This document shows positions 8,216-17,040 of a DNA stretch of 64,000 nt, in pieces. The translations under genes and the position numbers were made by a program. The stretch is taken from the NCBI RefSeq assembly GCF_030582395.1, contig NZ_CP104382.1, positions 186,001-250,000 of the forward strand, written 5' to 3'. Each line of letters starts with the position of its first letter. Position 1 is the first letter of the stretch. The DNA is from Ralstonia pickettii (GTDB taxonomy: Bacteria > Pseudomonadota > Gammaproteobacteria > Burkholderiales > Burkholderiaceae). The notes under the pieces are model-generated. The model ran no database searches. It saw nothing but the letters and a program-made list of their open reading frames with translations, and was not told the DNA's origin.

Positions 8216-8392
8216 ATTGGTGCATGCAGCCCGATCCCGAGGCCTTGCAATGCGTTCATCGCCCCGAAGCCACCGTTTGCGCCCACGCATCCGCACTTCG
8301 TCGCATGCGGGCTGCCCGTGGCAGGGCCTCCGCCTAAATTGACTCCTGACCGCCGGCCTATCGACGTAGCGCCGGCCATTCAGGAGAGGTTC

Positions 8393-8833
8393 ATGACTGC
8401 CCTGTTTTCTCTACCGCGCATTGCGGTGCCCCTGCTCGTGACGACGCTCGCGGCGAGCGCTTCCGCCGCGACCCTGACCGTGGTGGTGGAGGGCGCACAA
8501 GGGCGCCAAGGCGCGGTACGCGCCGCGATGTTCCGCGACGCCGCGGGCTGGCTGAAGGCCGATTCGGCCGTCCGCGCTGACATTGCCGCGCTCGATAGCG
8601 TATCGGGCAGCAACGTCACCTTCGTGTATCCAGATCTGCCGGCGGGGCGCTACGCGTTGTCGGTCTTTCATGACGCGAATAACGACGGCAAACTTGGCAC
8701 CAACCCGGCCGGCATTCCCATCGAGCCCTACGGTTTCAGCCGCGATGCACGTGGCCGCTTCGGTCCGCCCGCATTTGACGACGCCGCCATCGACGTGCAG
8801 GGCGACCAGCGCGTGACGATCTACCTGCACTGA
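8393..8833 (+). CDS. exported DUF2141 protein
   Basis: A 146-residue secreted protein. The ATG at 8393 follows a good Shine-Dalgarno (CAGGAGAGG) and gives a signal peptide ending ASA. The mature part is a DUF2141 beta-sandwich: GRQGAVRAAMFRDAAGW, then FVYPDLPAGRYALSVFHDANNDGKLGTN, whose acidic DANNDGK loop resembles a calcium-binding loop, then EPYGFSRDARG. The family function is unknown. The gene ends 19 nt before a carotenoid oxygenase gene on the same strand. DUF2141 genes also occur near carotenoid genes in other bacteria, so a shared pathway is plausible. Confidence 0.88.
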   Translation: MTALFSLPRIAVPLLVTTLAASASAATLTVVVEGAQGRQGAVRAAMFRDAAGWLKADSAVRADIAALDSVSGSNVTFVYPDLPAGRYALSVFHDANNDGKLGTNPAGIPIEPYGFSRDARGRFGPPAFDDAAIDVQGDQRVTIYLH

Positions 8834-8852
8834 TGCTGAGCGAGGGCCCGTC

Positions 8853-10379
8853 ATGCAACGCCGATCCTTTCTTGCGGCCTTGGGCGCCGCACCCTTTGGT
8901 TTGACCTTGACCGACGTGATGGCCGCCACCCCCGACCCGTGGGCTGCCGGGTTTGCAGCAGCTCGCGCGCAAACTCCATGGCTTGCCGGTTACCAGGGTG
9001 TCGGCGCCGACATGCCGACCCGCGCGGCGAAGGTGGACGGCGTCTTCCCGCCTGCGTTGCGCGGTGCGTTCTACCGAAATGGCCCGGCACGGCACGAGAT
9101 CGGCGGCGTGCGTTATCACCATCTCTTTGATGGCGACGGCCTGATCCAGCGCTACGACATCAGCGAGCAGGGCGTGACGCACCGCGGCGTGTTCGTGCGC
9201 ACCGACAAGTTCGTCGCCGACACCACCGCCGGCCGGCCGTTGCGCGCGACGTTCGGCACCGCCAGCCCGGACATGGAGCCGGCAACCTCGCCGGACAGCA
9301 TCAACGTTGCCAACACGAGCCTGGTGATGCACGGCGACGAGATGCTCGCGCTGTGGGAAGGCGGCTCGGCCACGCGTGTCGATCCGGATTCGCTGCGCAC
9401 GCTGGGCGTGCAGACCTGGCGCGACGACTACAAGGGTATGCCGTTTTCCGCCCATCCCAAGGTCGAGCCGGACGGCACGCTGTGGAATTTTGGCGTGAGC
9501 AGCGCGGCCGGTCTGCTGACCGTGTACTGCGTGGGTGCAGACGGCGCACTCAAGCGCGTGGAGTCCATCAAGGTTCCGAACATGGCGATGGTGCACGACT
9601 TTGCCGTGACGCAGCGCCACCTGGTGTTTCTGCTGCCGCCGTTCGTGTACGACGTGGAGCGGTCGCACGCCGGCATGTCGTTTCTCGATTCCCATGTTTG
9701 GCGGCCGCAGCTGGGCATGCGCGTGCTGGTGCTCGACAAAGACGACGTCACGCGCATGCGCTGGCTGGAGTTGCCGGCAGGCTTCGTCTTCCACCTCGGC
9801 AATGCGTGGTCTTCGCCGGATGGGCAGGAGATCCACCTCGATTACATCCGCTCGGACGACGCCTCGGTCGTCACCACGTCGCTGCGTGAATTGATGCGCG
9901 GGCAGATTCGTCCATCGCCCGGTGCGCGCTACACGCAGGTGCAACTCAACTTGCGAACGGGTCGGGCTGAGCAGTTCAGCACCGCGCACGTGGCCGAATT
10001 CCCGAAGATCGACACGCGGCGCACCGCGCAGCGACATCGCGCATTGTTCATGGTGGCCCACACGGCGCCATCGTCGGATGGCGGCCCACAGGCGTTGCAC
10101 AGCTTCGACACCGTCATGCGCGTCGATACGGAGTCAGGGCAGGCCGAGCAATACCGCTTCGGGCACTGCACGCTGGTGGAAGAACACGTGTTCGTGCCGG
10201 CATCGGCCAGCGCCCGTGAAGGCGAGGGTTGGCTGATCGGAACGGTATTCGATGTGGATGCCGGCTGTACGAGGCTGACGGCGTTCGATGCACGGAATGT
10301 TTCCGCTGGGCCTGTCGCCACGGCAAGCCTGAACGGCGTGGCGCCGCTCGGCCTGCATGGGTTGTTTCGCGCGGCTTGA
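8853..10379 (+). CDS. carotenoid oxygenase family protein (apocarotenoid/stilbene cleavage type)
   Basis: A 508-residue non-haem iron dioxygenase of the carotenoid cleavage family. The four iron-binding His are visible in the usual order: H201 (FSAHPKVEPDG), H248 (MVHDFAVT), H314 (FVFHLGNAWS) and H502 (LGLHGLFR at the C-terminus). The N-terminal ALRGAFYRNGPARH and YHHLFDGDGLIQ are also family hallmarks. The start MQRRSFLAALGAAPFG looks like a Tat signal, so the enzyme may be periplasmic. No carotenoid biosynthesis gene is in the window, so the substrate may be an apocarotenoid or a lignin-derived stilbene. Confidence 0.9.
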   Translation: MQRRSFLAALGAAPFGLTLTDVMAATPDPWAAGFAAARAQTPWLAGYQGVGADMPTRAAKVDGVFPPALRGAFYRNGPARHEIGGVRYHHLFDGDGLIQRYDISEQGVTHRGVFVRTDKFVADTTAGRPLRATFGTASPDMEPATSPDSINVANTSLVMHGDEMLALWEGGSATRVDPDSLRTLGVQTWRDDYKGMPFSAHPKVEPDGTLWNFGVSSAAGLLTVYCVGADGALKRVESIKVPNMAMVHDFAVTQRHLVFLLPPFVYDVERSHAGMSFLDSHVWRPQLGMRVLVLDKDDVTRMRWLELPAGFVFHLGNAWSSPDGQEIHLDYIRSDDASVVTTSLRELMRGQIRPSPGARYTQVQLNLRTGRAEQFSTAHVAEFPKIDTRRTAQRHRALFMVAHTAPSSDGGPQALHSFDTVMRVDTESGQAEQYRFGHCTLVEEHVFVPASASAREGEGWLIGTVFDVDAGCTRLTAFDARNVSAGPVATASLNGVAPLGLHGLFRAA

Positions 10380-10463
10380 ACGCAGTGGCGGCTCAGAGCG
10401 CGTGCGTCAGCAGGCCGAAGCACTGCCGGAGGCAGCGCCCGCACTCAGCCGCACTGACCCGCG

Positions 10464-11945
10464 CTACCGGAACGCGGGCTCGTCAAAGCTGCGCAGCTTG
10501 CGCGAGTGGAGCGCTTCAACCCCGCTTTCGCGCAACAGGCGCACGGCCTCCATGCCGATGTCCAAATGCTGGCTGACACGCTGGCGGTAGAACAGGTTGG
10601 CCATGCCGCGCAGCTTCAGTTCGCCATGCAGCGGCTTGTCGGACACGCACAGCAGGGTGCCGTAGGGCACGCGCAGGCGGAAGCCGTTGGCGGCAATCGT
10701 CGCGCTTTCCATGTCGATGGCAATCGCGCGCGACTGGTTGAAGCGGCTGTACAGCGCCTGGTACTTCAGCTCCCAGTTGCGGTCGTCGGTGGAGACCACC
10801 GTGCCGGTGCGCATGCGCGACTTCATGTCGGCGCCCGAGAGCCCCGTGATGCGCGCCACGGCCTCCTGCAGCGCCACCTGGATCTCGGCGATGGGCGGCA
10901 CGGGCACCCACGGCGGCAGGTCCTGGTCGAGCACGTGGTCGTCGCGCACATAGGCGTGGGCGAGCACGTAGTCGCCCAGCTGCTGTGAACGCCGCAGGCC
11001 GCCGCAGTGGCCGATCATCATCCAGCAGTGCGGTCGCAGCACGGCCAGGTGATCGGTGATGGTCTTCGCGTTGGACGGGCCCACGCCGATGTTCACCAGC
11101 GTCACGCCCAGGCGGTCTTCGCGCACCAGGTGGTAGGCGGGCATCTGGGGGAGGCCCTTGATGCGGTGGGAGTCGTCCGGCGCAGGCATGCCGAGGTCGT
11201 GCTCGGTGTCGCCGGGTTCGACAAAGCGGATGTAGCCCTCGTCGTTGCCGTCTTCCATGAGCTTGCGGCCGAGGGCGGCAAACTCATCGACGTAGCGCTG
11301 GTAGTTGGTGAACAGCACGAAGCGCTGGAAGTGCTTCGGGTGCGTGGCGGTGTAGTGGTACAGGCGCTGCAGGGCCAGGTCGACGCGCTCGGCCGTGAAC
11401 ATCGACAGGGGCTGCGGTTCATCACCAACCGGGCGGTATGTGCCGTTGGCAATGGAATCGTCGATCTGCGCAAGGTCGGGCAGCGTAAACGCACCGCCCA
11501 GCGCGCGCGCCTGTTCGGGCGTGATGTCCACAGTGGACGCTTCCACCACGAACGGCAGCGGAATCGGCCGGTTGCTCACGCCCACCACGACGGGGCTGTT
11601 GTGATAGTGCAGGAGGCGTTCGATCTGCACGCGGTAGTAGTCACGGAAGAGGTCCGGGCGCGTAAGCGTCGTACCGTACACGCCCGGATACGCCACTGTG
11701 CCCCACGCCGGCCGCGCGTCGCTCACCAGCGTTTTCGGGTCGACGGTGATGCCGAGGTACGGATAGCAGGCGGCGAGGTCTTCGCTGCAGTCCTCGCCGC
11801 GCGCAAAGGCGTGGAAGCGATCGCGGATTGCCTGCGCGGAGCGCTCGTAGATGGCGGTGATGCGCTCGACGGCAGTGTTGGCGTCGGTGCAGATCGCCAG
11901 GTCGTGCGCGGGATAGAGATGGGTAGTGGCGCGGGTATCGGTCAT
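10464..11945 (-). CDS. amn: AMP nucleosidase
   Basis: A 493-residue cytoplasmic enzyme hydrolysing AMP to adenine and ribose 5-phosphate, which helps set the adenylate pool. The C-terminal half has the nucleoside-phosphorylase-like core: GVTLVNIGVGPSNAKTITDH, WMMIGHCGGLR, then AIDMESATIAANGFR and LLCVSDKPLHGELK. The N-terminal half is the AMP-nucleosidase-specific domain (YPYLGITVDP and following). The ATG at 11945 fits better than the in-frame start at 11978, which would add 11 unrelated residues. A Crp-type palindrome lies 42 nt upstream. Confidence 0.94.
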   Translation of the reverse strand: MTDTRATTHLYPAHDLAICTDANTAVERITAIYERSAQAIRDRFHAFARGEDCSEDLAACYPYLGITVDPKTLVSDARPAWGTVAYPGVYGTTLTRPDLFRDYYRVQIERLLHYHNSPVVVGVSNRPIPLPFVVEASTVDITPEQARALGGAFTLPDLAQIDDSIANGTYRPVGDEPQPLSMFTAERVDLALQRLYHYTATHPKHFQRFVLFTNYQRYVDEFAALGRKLMEDGNDEGYIRFVEPGDTEHDLGMPAPDDSHRIKGLPQMPAYHLVREDRLGVTLVNIGVGPSNAKTITDHLAVLRPHCWMMIGHCGGLRRSQQLGDYVLAHAYVRDDHVLDQDLPPWVPVPPIAEIQVALQEAVARITGLSGADMKSRMRTGTVVSTDDRNWELKYQALYSRFNQSRAIAIDMESATIAANGFRLRVPYGTLLCVSDKPLHGELKLRGMANLFYRQRVSQHLDIGMEAVRLLRESGVEALHSRKLRSFDEPAFR

Positions 11946-11986
11946 GTTGTCGATGATACCGACGTTTTGTGAACCCACGATAGCGA

Positions 11987-12002
11987 TGTGACCTAAGTCA
12001 CG
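11987..12002. promoter_or_regulatory. Crp-type palindrome upstream of amn
   Basis: TGTGA-N6-TCACG matches the Crp consensus TGTGA-N6-TCACA in nine of ten fixed bases. It sits 42 nt upstream of the amn start and overlaps the stop of the preceding ABC permease gene. Family and binding protein are inferred from the motif alone. Confidence 0.4.
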
Positions 12003-12760
12003 GCATCAGAAACAGGGCGTTCGCGCCAGCGCAAAAAGCGTTGCCAGGTCGACATGGGGGCCGGTTGCGCCGCAGGCGTGCGGGGGCCTGTACGCAACCA
12101 ATTGGGCAAGGCCTCGATGCCGGTGCACAGCAGGAAATACAGCACGGCCACCGCGCCGAACACCTCGGCCGGGTAGGCCACCGTGCGGCTGTTGACCTGG
12201 CTGGCGGCGGTGGACAGTTCCACCACGCCCACGATATACGCCAGCGATGTGTCCTTGACCGTCGATACCCATTGGTTGGCGAGTGACGGCAGCATGATGC
12301 GCCACGCCTGCGGCAGCACCACGGTCAGCAGCGCCTGTGGGGGCGACATGCCCAGCGCCAGTGCCGCATTGCGCTGCCCGGCACCGACGGCACGCAAGCC
12401 GGCTTCCATGCTTTGGGTGATATAGGCCGCGCCCACGGCGGCAAGCGCGGCGACCACCGTGGCGGTTTCCGGCACCGACACGCCCAGGGCCATGGGGATC
12501 AGAAAGTACGCCCAGAACATCAGCATGAGTACCGGGATGGCCCGCAGCGTGGCCAGCAGCCCGCGCAGCAGACGCGCCAACCGGCGCAAGCCCGGCGTGG
12601 CGTCGAGCCTGTCCAGCAACAGCGCACAACCGACGCCCGCTGCCGTGGCCATCACGCAAGCCCACAGCGCCATCCACAACGTGAGCGCCGCCCCAGCCAG
12701 CGGACCATTCGGATACGGTCCGATCAGCAGGTAACGCAGGTGCAGGAGTACAGCTTCCAT
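11993..12760 (-). CDS. polar amino acid ABC transporter permease (second subunit)
   Basis: A 255-residue inner-membrane permease of the HisMQ/GltJK type. Several hydrophobic segments surround the EAA loop: MEAGLRAVGAGQRNAALALGMSPPQALLTVVLPQAWRIMLP. The ATG at 12760 lies 2 nt beyond the stop of the other permease, so translation is probably coupled; a longer start at 12838 would overlap that gene by 76 nt. With the solute-binding protein and first permease it forms an importer for a polar amino acid or related compound. No ATPase gene is adjacent. Confidence 0.88.
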   Translation of the reverse strand: MEAVLLHLRYLLIGPYPNGPLAGAALTLWMALWACVMATAAGVGCALLLDRLDATPGLRRLARLLRGLLATLRAIPVLMLMFWAYFLIPMALGVSVPETATVVAALAAVGAAYITQSMEAGLRAVGAGQRNAALALGMSPPQALLTVVLPQAWRIMLPSLANQWVSTVKDTSLAYIVGVVELSTAASQVNSRTVAYPAEVFGAVAVLYFLLCTGIEALPNWLRTGPRTPAAQPAPMSTWQRFLRWRERPVSDAVT

Positions 12761-12762
12761 CG

Positions 12763-13530
12763 TCACGCGGGGGCTCCGTCCGGCAGCGTCGATGCCGATG
12801 TCCAGCCAAGCCGCCGCAGCACGCGGGGCGCCACCCATTGCAGCAACAGAATCACTCCGGCATACAGCACGGTTGCCACGGCAAAGGCCTGGAAGGCGAG
12901 CAGCGTGTCGGTCTCCACCTGCCGCGCGCTATACGCAAGTTCGGCCAGTCCGATACCCATGGCGAGCGAGGTGTTCTTGATGGTGTTGGCGCATTGCCCC
13001 AGCAGCGGCAGCGCCGACACACGCAGCGCCTGCGGCAGCACTACGCGCAGGAAGGCGGCACGCGGCGTGAAACCCAGCGATAGCGCGGCCTCACGCTGCC
13101 CGCGCGGCACGGCCCGAATGCCGGCGCGCAGCTCTTCCGAGAAGAACGCACCGGCATACAGCGCGATGCCGAACGCGGCCGCCAGAAATTCGAACGATGG
13201 CGCAGGCAACCGCCAGGCGCCCACGGCGATGCCGTTCCAGCCGGTGATGGCACCCACCACCTCTTCGCCCAGCAATTGCGCCGCGCCGAAATACCAGAAG
13301 AACAGTTGCACCAGCAACGGCGTCTTGCGCAGAAAAGCCACCAGCGCGCGTGCCGGCGACTGCAGCCACGCCAGTGAACTTGCGCGCAGCGCCGTGAGCA
13401 ACAGGCCAACCGCCAGCCCGCCCGCGATGGCAGCCGCTGACACCAGCAGCGTCATCCCGAAGCCCTCCAGCATCCAGCCGAGATAGCGCGGCGGCAGGGG
13501 CTGGAGGAGGGCCGGCAGGCTCAAGCTCAC
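12763..13530 (-). CDS. polar amino acid ABC transporter permease (first subunit)
   Basis: A 255-residue membrane protein of the same family as its downstream neighbour. The characteristic segment near residue 68 is FLRKTPLLVQLFFWYFG. The ATPase-docking loop is ELRAGIRAVPRGQREAALSLGFTPRAAFLRVVLPQALR. Its ATG overlaps the stop of the solute-binding-protein gene by 4 nt (ATGA), so the operon is translationally coupled. The heterodimer with the second permease would form the transmembrane channel. Confidence 0.9.
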   Translation of the reverse strand: MSLSLPALLQPLPPRYLGWMLEGFGMTLLVSAAAIAGGLAVGLLLTALRASSLAWLQSPARALVAFLRKTPLLVQLFFWYFGAAQLLGEEVVGAITGWNGIAVGAWRLPAPSFEFLAAAFGIALYAGAFFSEELRAGIRAVPRGQREAALSLGFTPRAAFLRVVLPQALRVSALPLLGQCANTIKNTSLAMGIGLAELAYSARQVETDTLLAFQAFAVATVLYAGVILLLQWVAPRVLRRLGWTSASTLPDGAPA

Positions 13531-14414
13531 TTGGTGCTGCCGATGATGAAGTCGCGCGGCAGCGGGGCTGCGCTCTTCGGGCCGAACCAGCGGTCATAGA
13601 TGCGGCCGGCGGTACCGTCCTTCTCGAGACCTTGCAGGATCTGGTCGATGGTGGCCGTCAGCTTGGTTTCACCCTTCGGTACACCGATGCCCATGTACTC
13701 GCGCGTCAGCACGAATGGCGAGATCTCCAGTTCGCTGCGGTTGGGCAACGTGGCCAGCAGCGCGCCCAGCTTGGCGCCATCCTGTGCAAATGCCTGGATG
13801 GCACCGGTGCGCAGTGCGGTGAGCGCGAGCGGCGAATCGTCATAGGCAATCACGCGGGCGTTGGGATAGCCTTCGCGCAGCGTGGTTTCCTGCGTGGTGC
13901 CCTTGTCCACGCCCAGGCGGATGCCGTCTTTCTTCAGATCGTCCGGCTGCTTGAGCACACCCTTTTTGGCGATGAACTGCAGGCCGCTGGCGAAGTACGG
14001 CGTGCTGAATTCAATCTGCTTTTTGCGCTCGTCGGTAATGGTGAAGTTGGCGGCCACGATATCGACCTTGCCGGACGTGAGCAGAGGCACGCGGTTGGCC
14101 GGGTTGGTGGCGCGCAACTCCAGCTTGACGCCCAGCTTGTTGGCAATTTCCTGCGCGTAGTCCACGTCCAACCCAACGGGTTGACCCGTCTTGGCATCCG
14201 CGTATCCGAATGGCGGATTGGCGTCGAACACGCCCACGCGCAGCACGCCCGCCTTCTTGATGTCGTCCAGCTTGTCGGCGTGGGCTTGCGGCGCGTGCAG
14301 CACCGCCACTGCGAGCGCGGCCCCGATGACCACCCCCACCGCCTGGCGCGACGATTTTGCCAATGCCGGCGCCAGACCCGACAACGAGAATGCGCGCGAA
14401 ACGCTTGCTTGCAT
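13527..14414 (-). CDS. ABC transporter substrate-binding protein, amino-acid type (SBP family 3)
   Basis: A 295-residue periplasmic binding protein with a long signal sequence (hydrophobic core about 26-42, cleavage after AHA). The mature protein opens KLDDIKKAGVLRVGVFDANPPFGYAD, the usual SBP_bac_3 start, followed by GLDVDYAQEIANKLGVKLEL and NRVPLLTSGKVDIVAANFTITDER. These ligand-contact segments fit a polar amino acid; the exact ligand cannot be read. It is the first gene of the operon. Its Shine-Dalgarno-like GGGGG run could be sequestered in a hairpin (14420-14441). Confidence 0.9.
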   Translation of the reverse strand: MQASVSRAFSLSGLAPALAKSSRQAVGVVIGAALAVAVLHAPQAHADKLDDIKKAGVLRVGVFDANPPFGYADAKTGQPVGLDVDYAQEIANKLGVKLELRATNPANRVPLLTSGKVDIVAANFTITDERKKQIEFSTPYFASGLQFIAKKGVLKQPDDLKKDGIRLGVDKGTTQETTLREGYPNARVIAYDDSPLALTALRTGAIQAFAQDGAKLGALLATLPNRSELEISPFVLTREYMGIGVPKGETKLTATIDQILQGLEKDGTAGRIYDRWFGPKSAAPLPRDFIIGSTK

Positions 14415-14720
14415 GACAACCCCCAGATGATTTTTAGGGGGTCAAGCGTAGGGGGATTGTTGCGCTGCGCAAACGAATTCATTGGCAGATCGATATACGC
14501 ATGCCGGCACGCAACGGCGCAGCCGGGCGCCGCAAAGCCGCACGGGCCTTCAGTTTTTACATTTCCTGCCGATAGAATCGGCGGCTAATCGGGGCGCAAC
14601 ACGCGGTCATTCACCCGACAACCGCGCCCGATACACTGCAAGAACAACAAACCAACGGGGAATACACGTGGACCAACCGGCTGGCGTCGCCATTCGCCGG
14701 CATCGCCCTGCGCGCCCGGC
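14415..14720. other. divergent intergenic region, ABC importer operon / diguanylate cyclase
   Basis: No gene seen. On the minus strand a CCCCC...GGGGG hairpin (14437-14441 with 14420-14424) overlaps the only Shine-Dalgarno-like sequence of the binding-protein gene; a second C-run partner lies at 14451-14455. A TTGCGC-T-GCGCAA palindrome at 14460-14472 is a candidate operator for the importer operon. Confidence 0.35.
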
Positions 14721-16379
14721 GTGCCCATCATGCTGATCGCCGCACTGGCTTGCGCTGCGCTTGTCTCCATCGCGCTGATCGGCTTGTCATGGCCGCGCCG
14801 GGACGACGCGGAGGTTTCCGCCTTCATGCTGCTCGCGCTCGGCACCGCGCTGTGGAGCGGCGCGCGCCTCATGGAGGTGGTTACCTTCGACATGCCCGCG
14901 CGCGTGGGCTGGGCCAAGGTCGCGTACCTCGGGATCATGATGGTGCCGGCCGCGTGGCTGCGCATGGTCGTTGGCCTCATCCGGCCCGAGCTGAACGCAT
15001 TGCCGCTGGTGCGTGCGGGCTGGGTGCTGACGCTGCTGGTGGCCGTCGCCTTCATCGGGCTGGTCGCCACCAATGAGTTGCACCACCTGGTATGGCTGGA
15101 TTCGCGCTTCGTCGTCCTTGATGGTGCAAAGCGTGCGGTGTTCGACCACGGGCGCATGTTCTGGCTCGGCACCGCCTACAACTACGTGCTGCTGGCCATC
15201 AGTCTTGTGCTGTTGGTGCTGCCCATCGACGAAGGCGCCTCGGACCTTTACGTTTCATCGCGCACGCAGGTGCGGCTGGCGCTCGTCATCGGGCAACTGC
15301 TGCCGCTGGTCGCGCATCTCGCCTATCTGCAACGCTGGACGACGGCGTTGGGCGGTGACCTGACCCCCGCCACCTTTGCCGTCAGCACCGCATTGCTCGG
15401 GTGGATCGTCCTGCGGCCACGCCTGCGGGATACCGCCGCGTATGCACGCGGCAAGATCATCGAAGCCATGCGTGACGGTTGCATCGTGCTGGCCCGCGAT
15501 GGCTCCATCGCGAGCATCAACGCCGCCGCGCGTTACCTGTTGCCGACTGCCCGGGTGCATGCAATGCCGCCCGCCGTGCTGGACGTGGCCGGCATCCTGC
15601 GCGAATTCGAGCGGACTTGCCTGCCCAACCGCCATCAGGTCTGGCTGCCCGAGACGGGGCGCACGCTGGAAGTCACGCTTGAAGGCCTGAGCGACGCGCG
15701 CGGCAGGCACGCCGGCGTCTTCCTGCTGTTGCGCGACGTGACGGTCGAGCAGTTGCAGCGCGCCGGCATGGCCAGCGCCCAGAATGCCCTGCGCAGCGAG
15801 CTGCAGCGCACGCAGGCCTTGCTGACTGTGCTCGAGGATGACGTCAATCGCGACGCGCTCACACACCTGTTCAACCGCCGCTTCTTTGAAACGCAGGCCC
15901 CTCGCCTGTTCGACCATGCCCGGCGCGACAATCGACCCGTCACGCTGGCGCTGTTCGATATCGACTGCTTCAAGCAATACAACGATACCTACGGACATCT
16001 GCGAGGCGACGAATGCCTGCGCATGGTGGCCGACACGCTGGCCACGGCATGCCGTCACCCCGACGACTTCATTGCCCGCGTGGGTGGCGAAGAATTCGTC
16101 GCCATGCTGTTCGATCTGAACCGCGATGACGCCCGCCAGGCCGTGGCCCGCGCCGTGGCCTTGGTGGCCGAACGTGCCGAACCGCACGCGGCGTCCGTCG
16201 CCGCACCGTACGTCACGTTGTCAGCTGGCGCTGTCACACTCACACCGGGCGACGAACGCCTGGACGTGGTGTTCGAGTGGGCCGACGCGGCGCTCTACGA
16301 TGCCAAGCGCAGCGGACGCAATACGTTCCGCTTTCAACAGAGTCCGCCGGGTCTGCGCAGCGTCGTGGGCGGGGAGTAG
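14721..16379 (+). CDS. diguanylate cyclase with N-terminal 7TM sensor domain
   Basis: A 552-residue membrane protein. Residues about 1-230 are a 7TM histidine-kinase-type sensor region with VGWAKVAYLGIMMVPAAWLR as a typical segment. Residues about 250-350 look like a PAS domain. A short coiled coil leads to a GGDEF domain that starts NRDALTHLFNRRFFE and has an intact GGEEF at 455-459, so cyclic di-GMP synthesis is expected. An RHPD sequence at 445-448 is one position off the usual inhibitory-site spacing. The start may be the GTG at 14721 or the ATG at 14730. It shares its sensor type with the histidine kinase at 17038-18423, and a thioesterase gene lies between them. Confidence 0.88.
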   Translation: MPIMLIAALACAALVSIALIGLSWPRRDDAEVSAFMLLALGTALWSGARLMEVVTFDMPARVGWAKVAYLGIMMVPAAWLRMVVGLIRPELNALPLVRAGWVLTLLVAVAFIGLVATNELHHLVWLDSRFVVLDGAKRAVFDHGRMFWLGTAYNYVLLAISLVLLVLPIDEGASDLYVSSRTQVRLALVIGQLLPLVAHLAYLQRWTTALGGDLTPATFAVSTALLGWIVLRPRLRDTAAYARGKIIEAMRDGCIVLARDGSIASINAAARYLLPTARVHAMPPAVLDVAGILREFERTCLPNRHQVWLPETGRTLEVTLEGLSDARGRHAGVFLLLRDVTVEQLQRAGMASAQNALRSELQRTQALLTVLEDDVNRDALTHLFNRRFFETQAPRLFDHARRDNRPVTLALFDIDCFKQYNDTYGHLRGDECLRMVADTLATACRHPDDFIARVGGEEFVAMLFDLNRDDARQAVARAVALVAERAEPHAASVAAPYVTLSAGAVTLTPGDERLDVVFEWADAALYDAKRSGRNTFRFQQSPPGLRSVVGGE

Positions 16380-16511
16380 ACCGCCCGTTCGTAGGGCTAC
16401 GCCATTGCCTTGTTACGCAATGGCAAGTGCATCGGAAGAATGGACACATGCGCGGGTCCACCGCGCATGCGCGGCTGCCGCCAGCAGCCAATTCCATTCT
16501 TGGAGTATGCG

Positions 16512-17018
16512 ATGCCGACAGGCCAATCCATTGCCACAGTCGTCGACCACTATCTGCGCAATGCCGAGCTGCCCAAAGCCATTTCTGCGCAGCAGACCTT
16601 CCAGTACGCCTTCGATGTCTATTTGAAGGATTCCAACGCCTACGCCAACACGTATTTCGCCCGGTATTTCGAGTGGCAGGGCGTGGTGCGCGAGCGCTGG
16701 TTCCACGAATGCATTGACGCTGAGCTGCTCATGAGCGGACGTGTGATCTTCGTGACCAAGCTGGCGCATCAGGAATTCGTTGAAGAGACATTCCCGTTTC
16801 AGCGCGTGGAATGCCATCTGAACACCTTCCGGGTGCAGCCGTGCTCGTTCTACATGGTGTTCCGGTTCGTTTCAGGCGGGCGGCTGGTGTCGCTGGGGTA
16901 TCAGCAGGTGGTGTGCGCCAACGCCGAGCGCGTCATTCAGCGGTTGCCGGAGCACGTGCGCGTGCGTGTGAAGGCGTACGAACTGGACACGCTGCCGGAG
17001 CTGGCACACGCGTCCTGA
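16512..17018 (+). CDS. hotdog-fold thioesterase resembling enediyne-type TEs
   Basis: A 168-residue soluble hotdog protein. The segment SNAYANTYFARYFEWQGVVRERWFHE resembles the catalytic helix region of 4-hydroxybenzoyl-CoA-like and especially enediyne-type (CalE7/SgcE10) thioesterases. It is followed by strands FVTKLAHQEFVEETFPFQRVECHL and a final hydrophobic beta-hairpin. The ATG at 16512 has GGAG 8 nt upstream. Its substrate is unknown. It sits between a diguanylate cyclase and a histidine kinase with like sensor domains, so it may make or alter an acyl signal they detect; that is speculative. Confidence 0.75.
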   Translation: MPTGQSIATVVDHYLRNAELPKAISAQQTFQYAFDVYLKDSNAYANTYFARYFEWQGVVRERWFHECIDAELLMSGRVIFVTKLAHQEFVEETFPFQRVECHLNTFRVQPCSFYMVFRFVSGGRLVSLGYQQVVCANAERVIQRLPEHVRVRVKAYELDTLPELAHAS

Positions 17019-17040
17019 CGTTCTAAAGGTGTAAACGTCA
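17016..17040. terminator. hairpin at convergent gene ends
   Basis: TGACGTT (17016-17022) pairs perfectly with AACGTCA (17034-17040). The two arms contain the stop codons of the converging thioesterase and histidine-kinase genes. The stem is only 7 bp with no T-run, so termination activity is uncertain. Confidence 0.35.
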
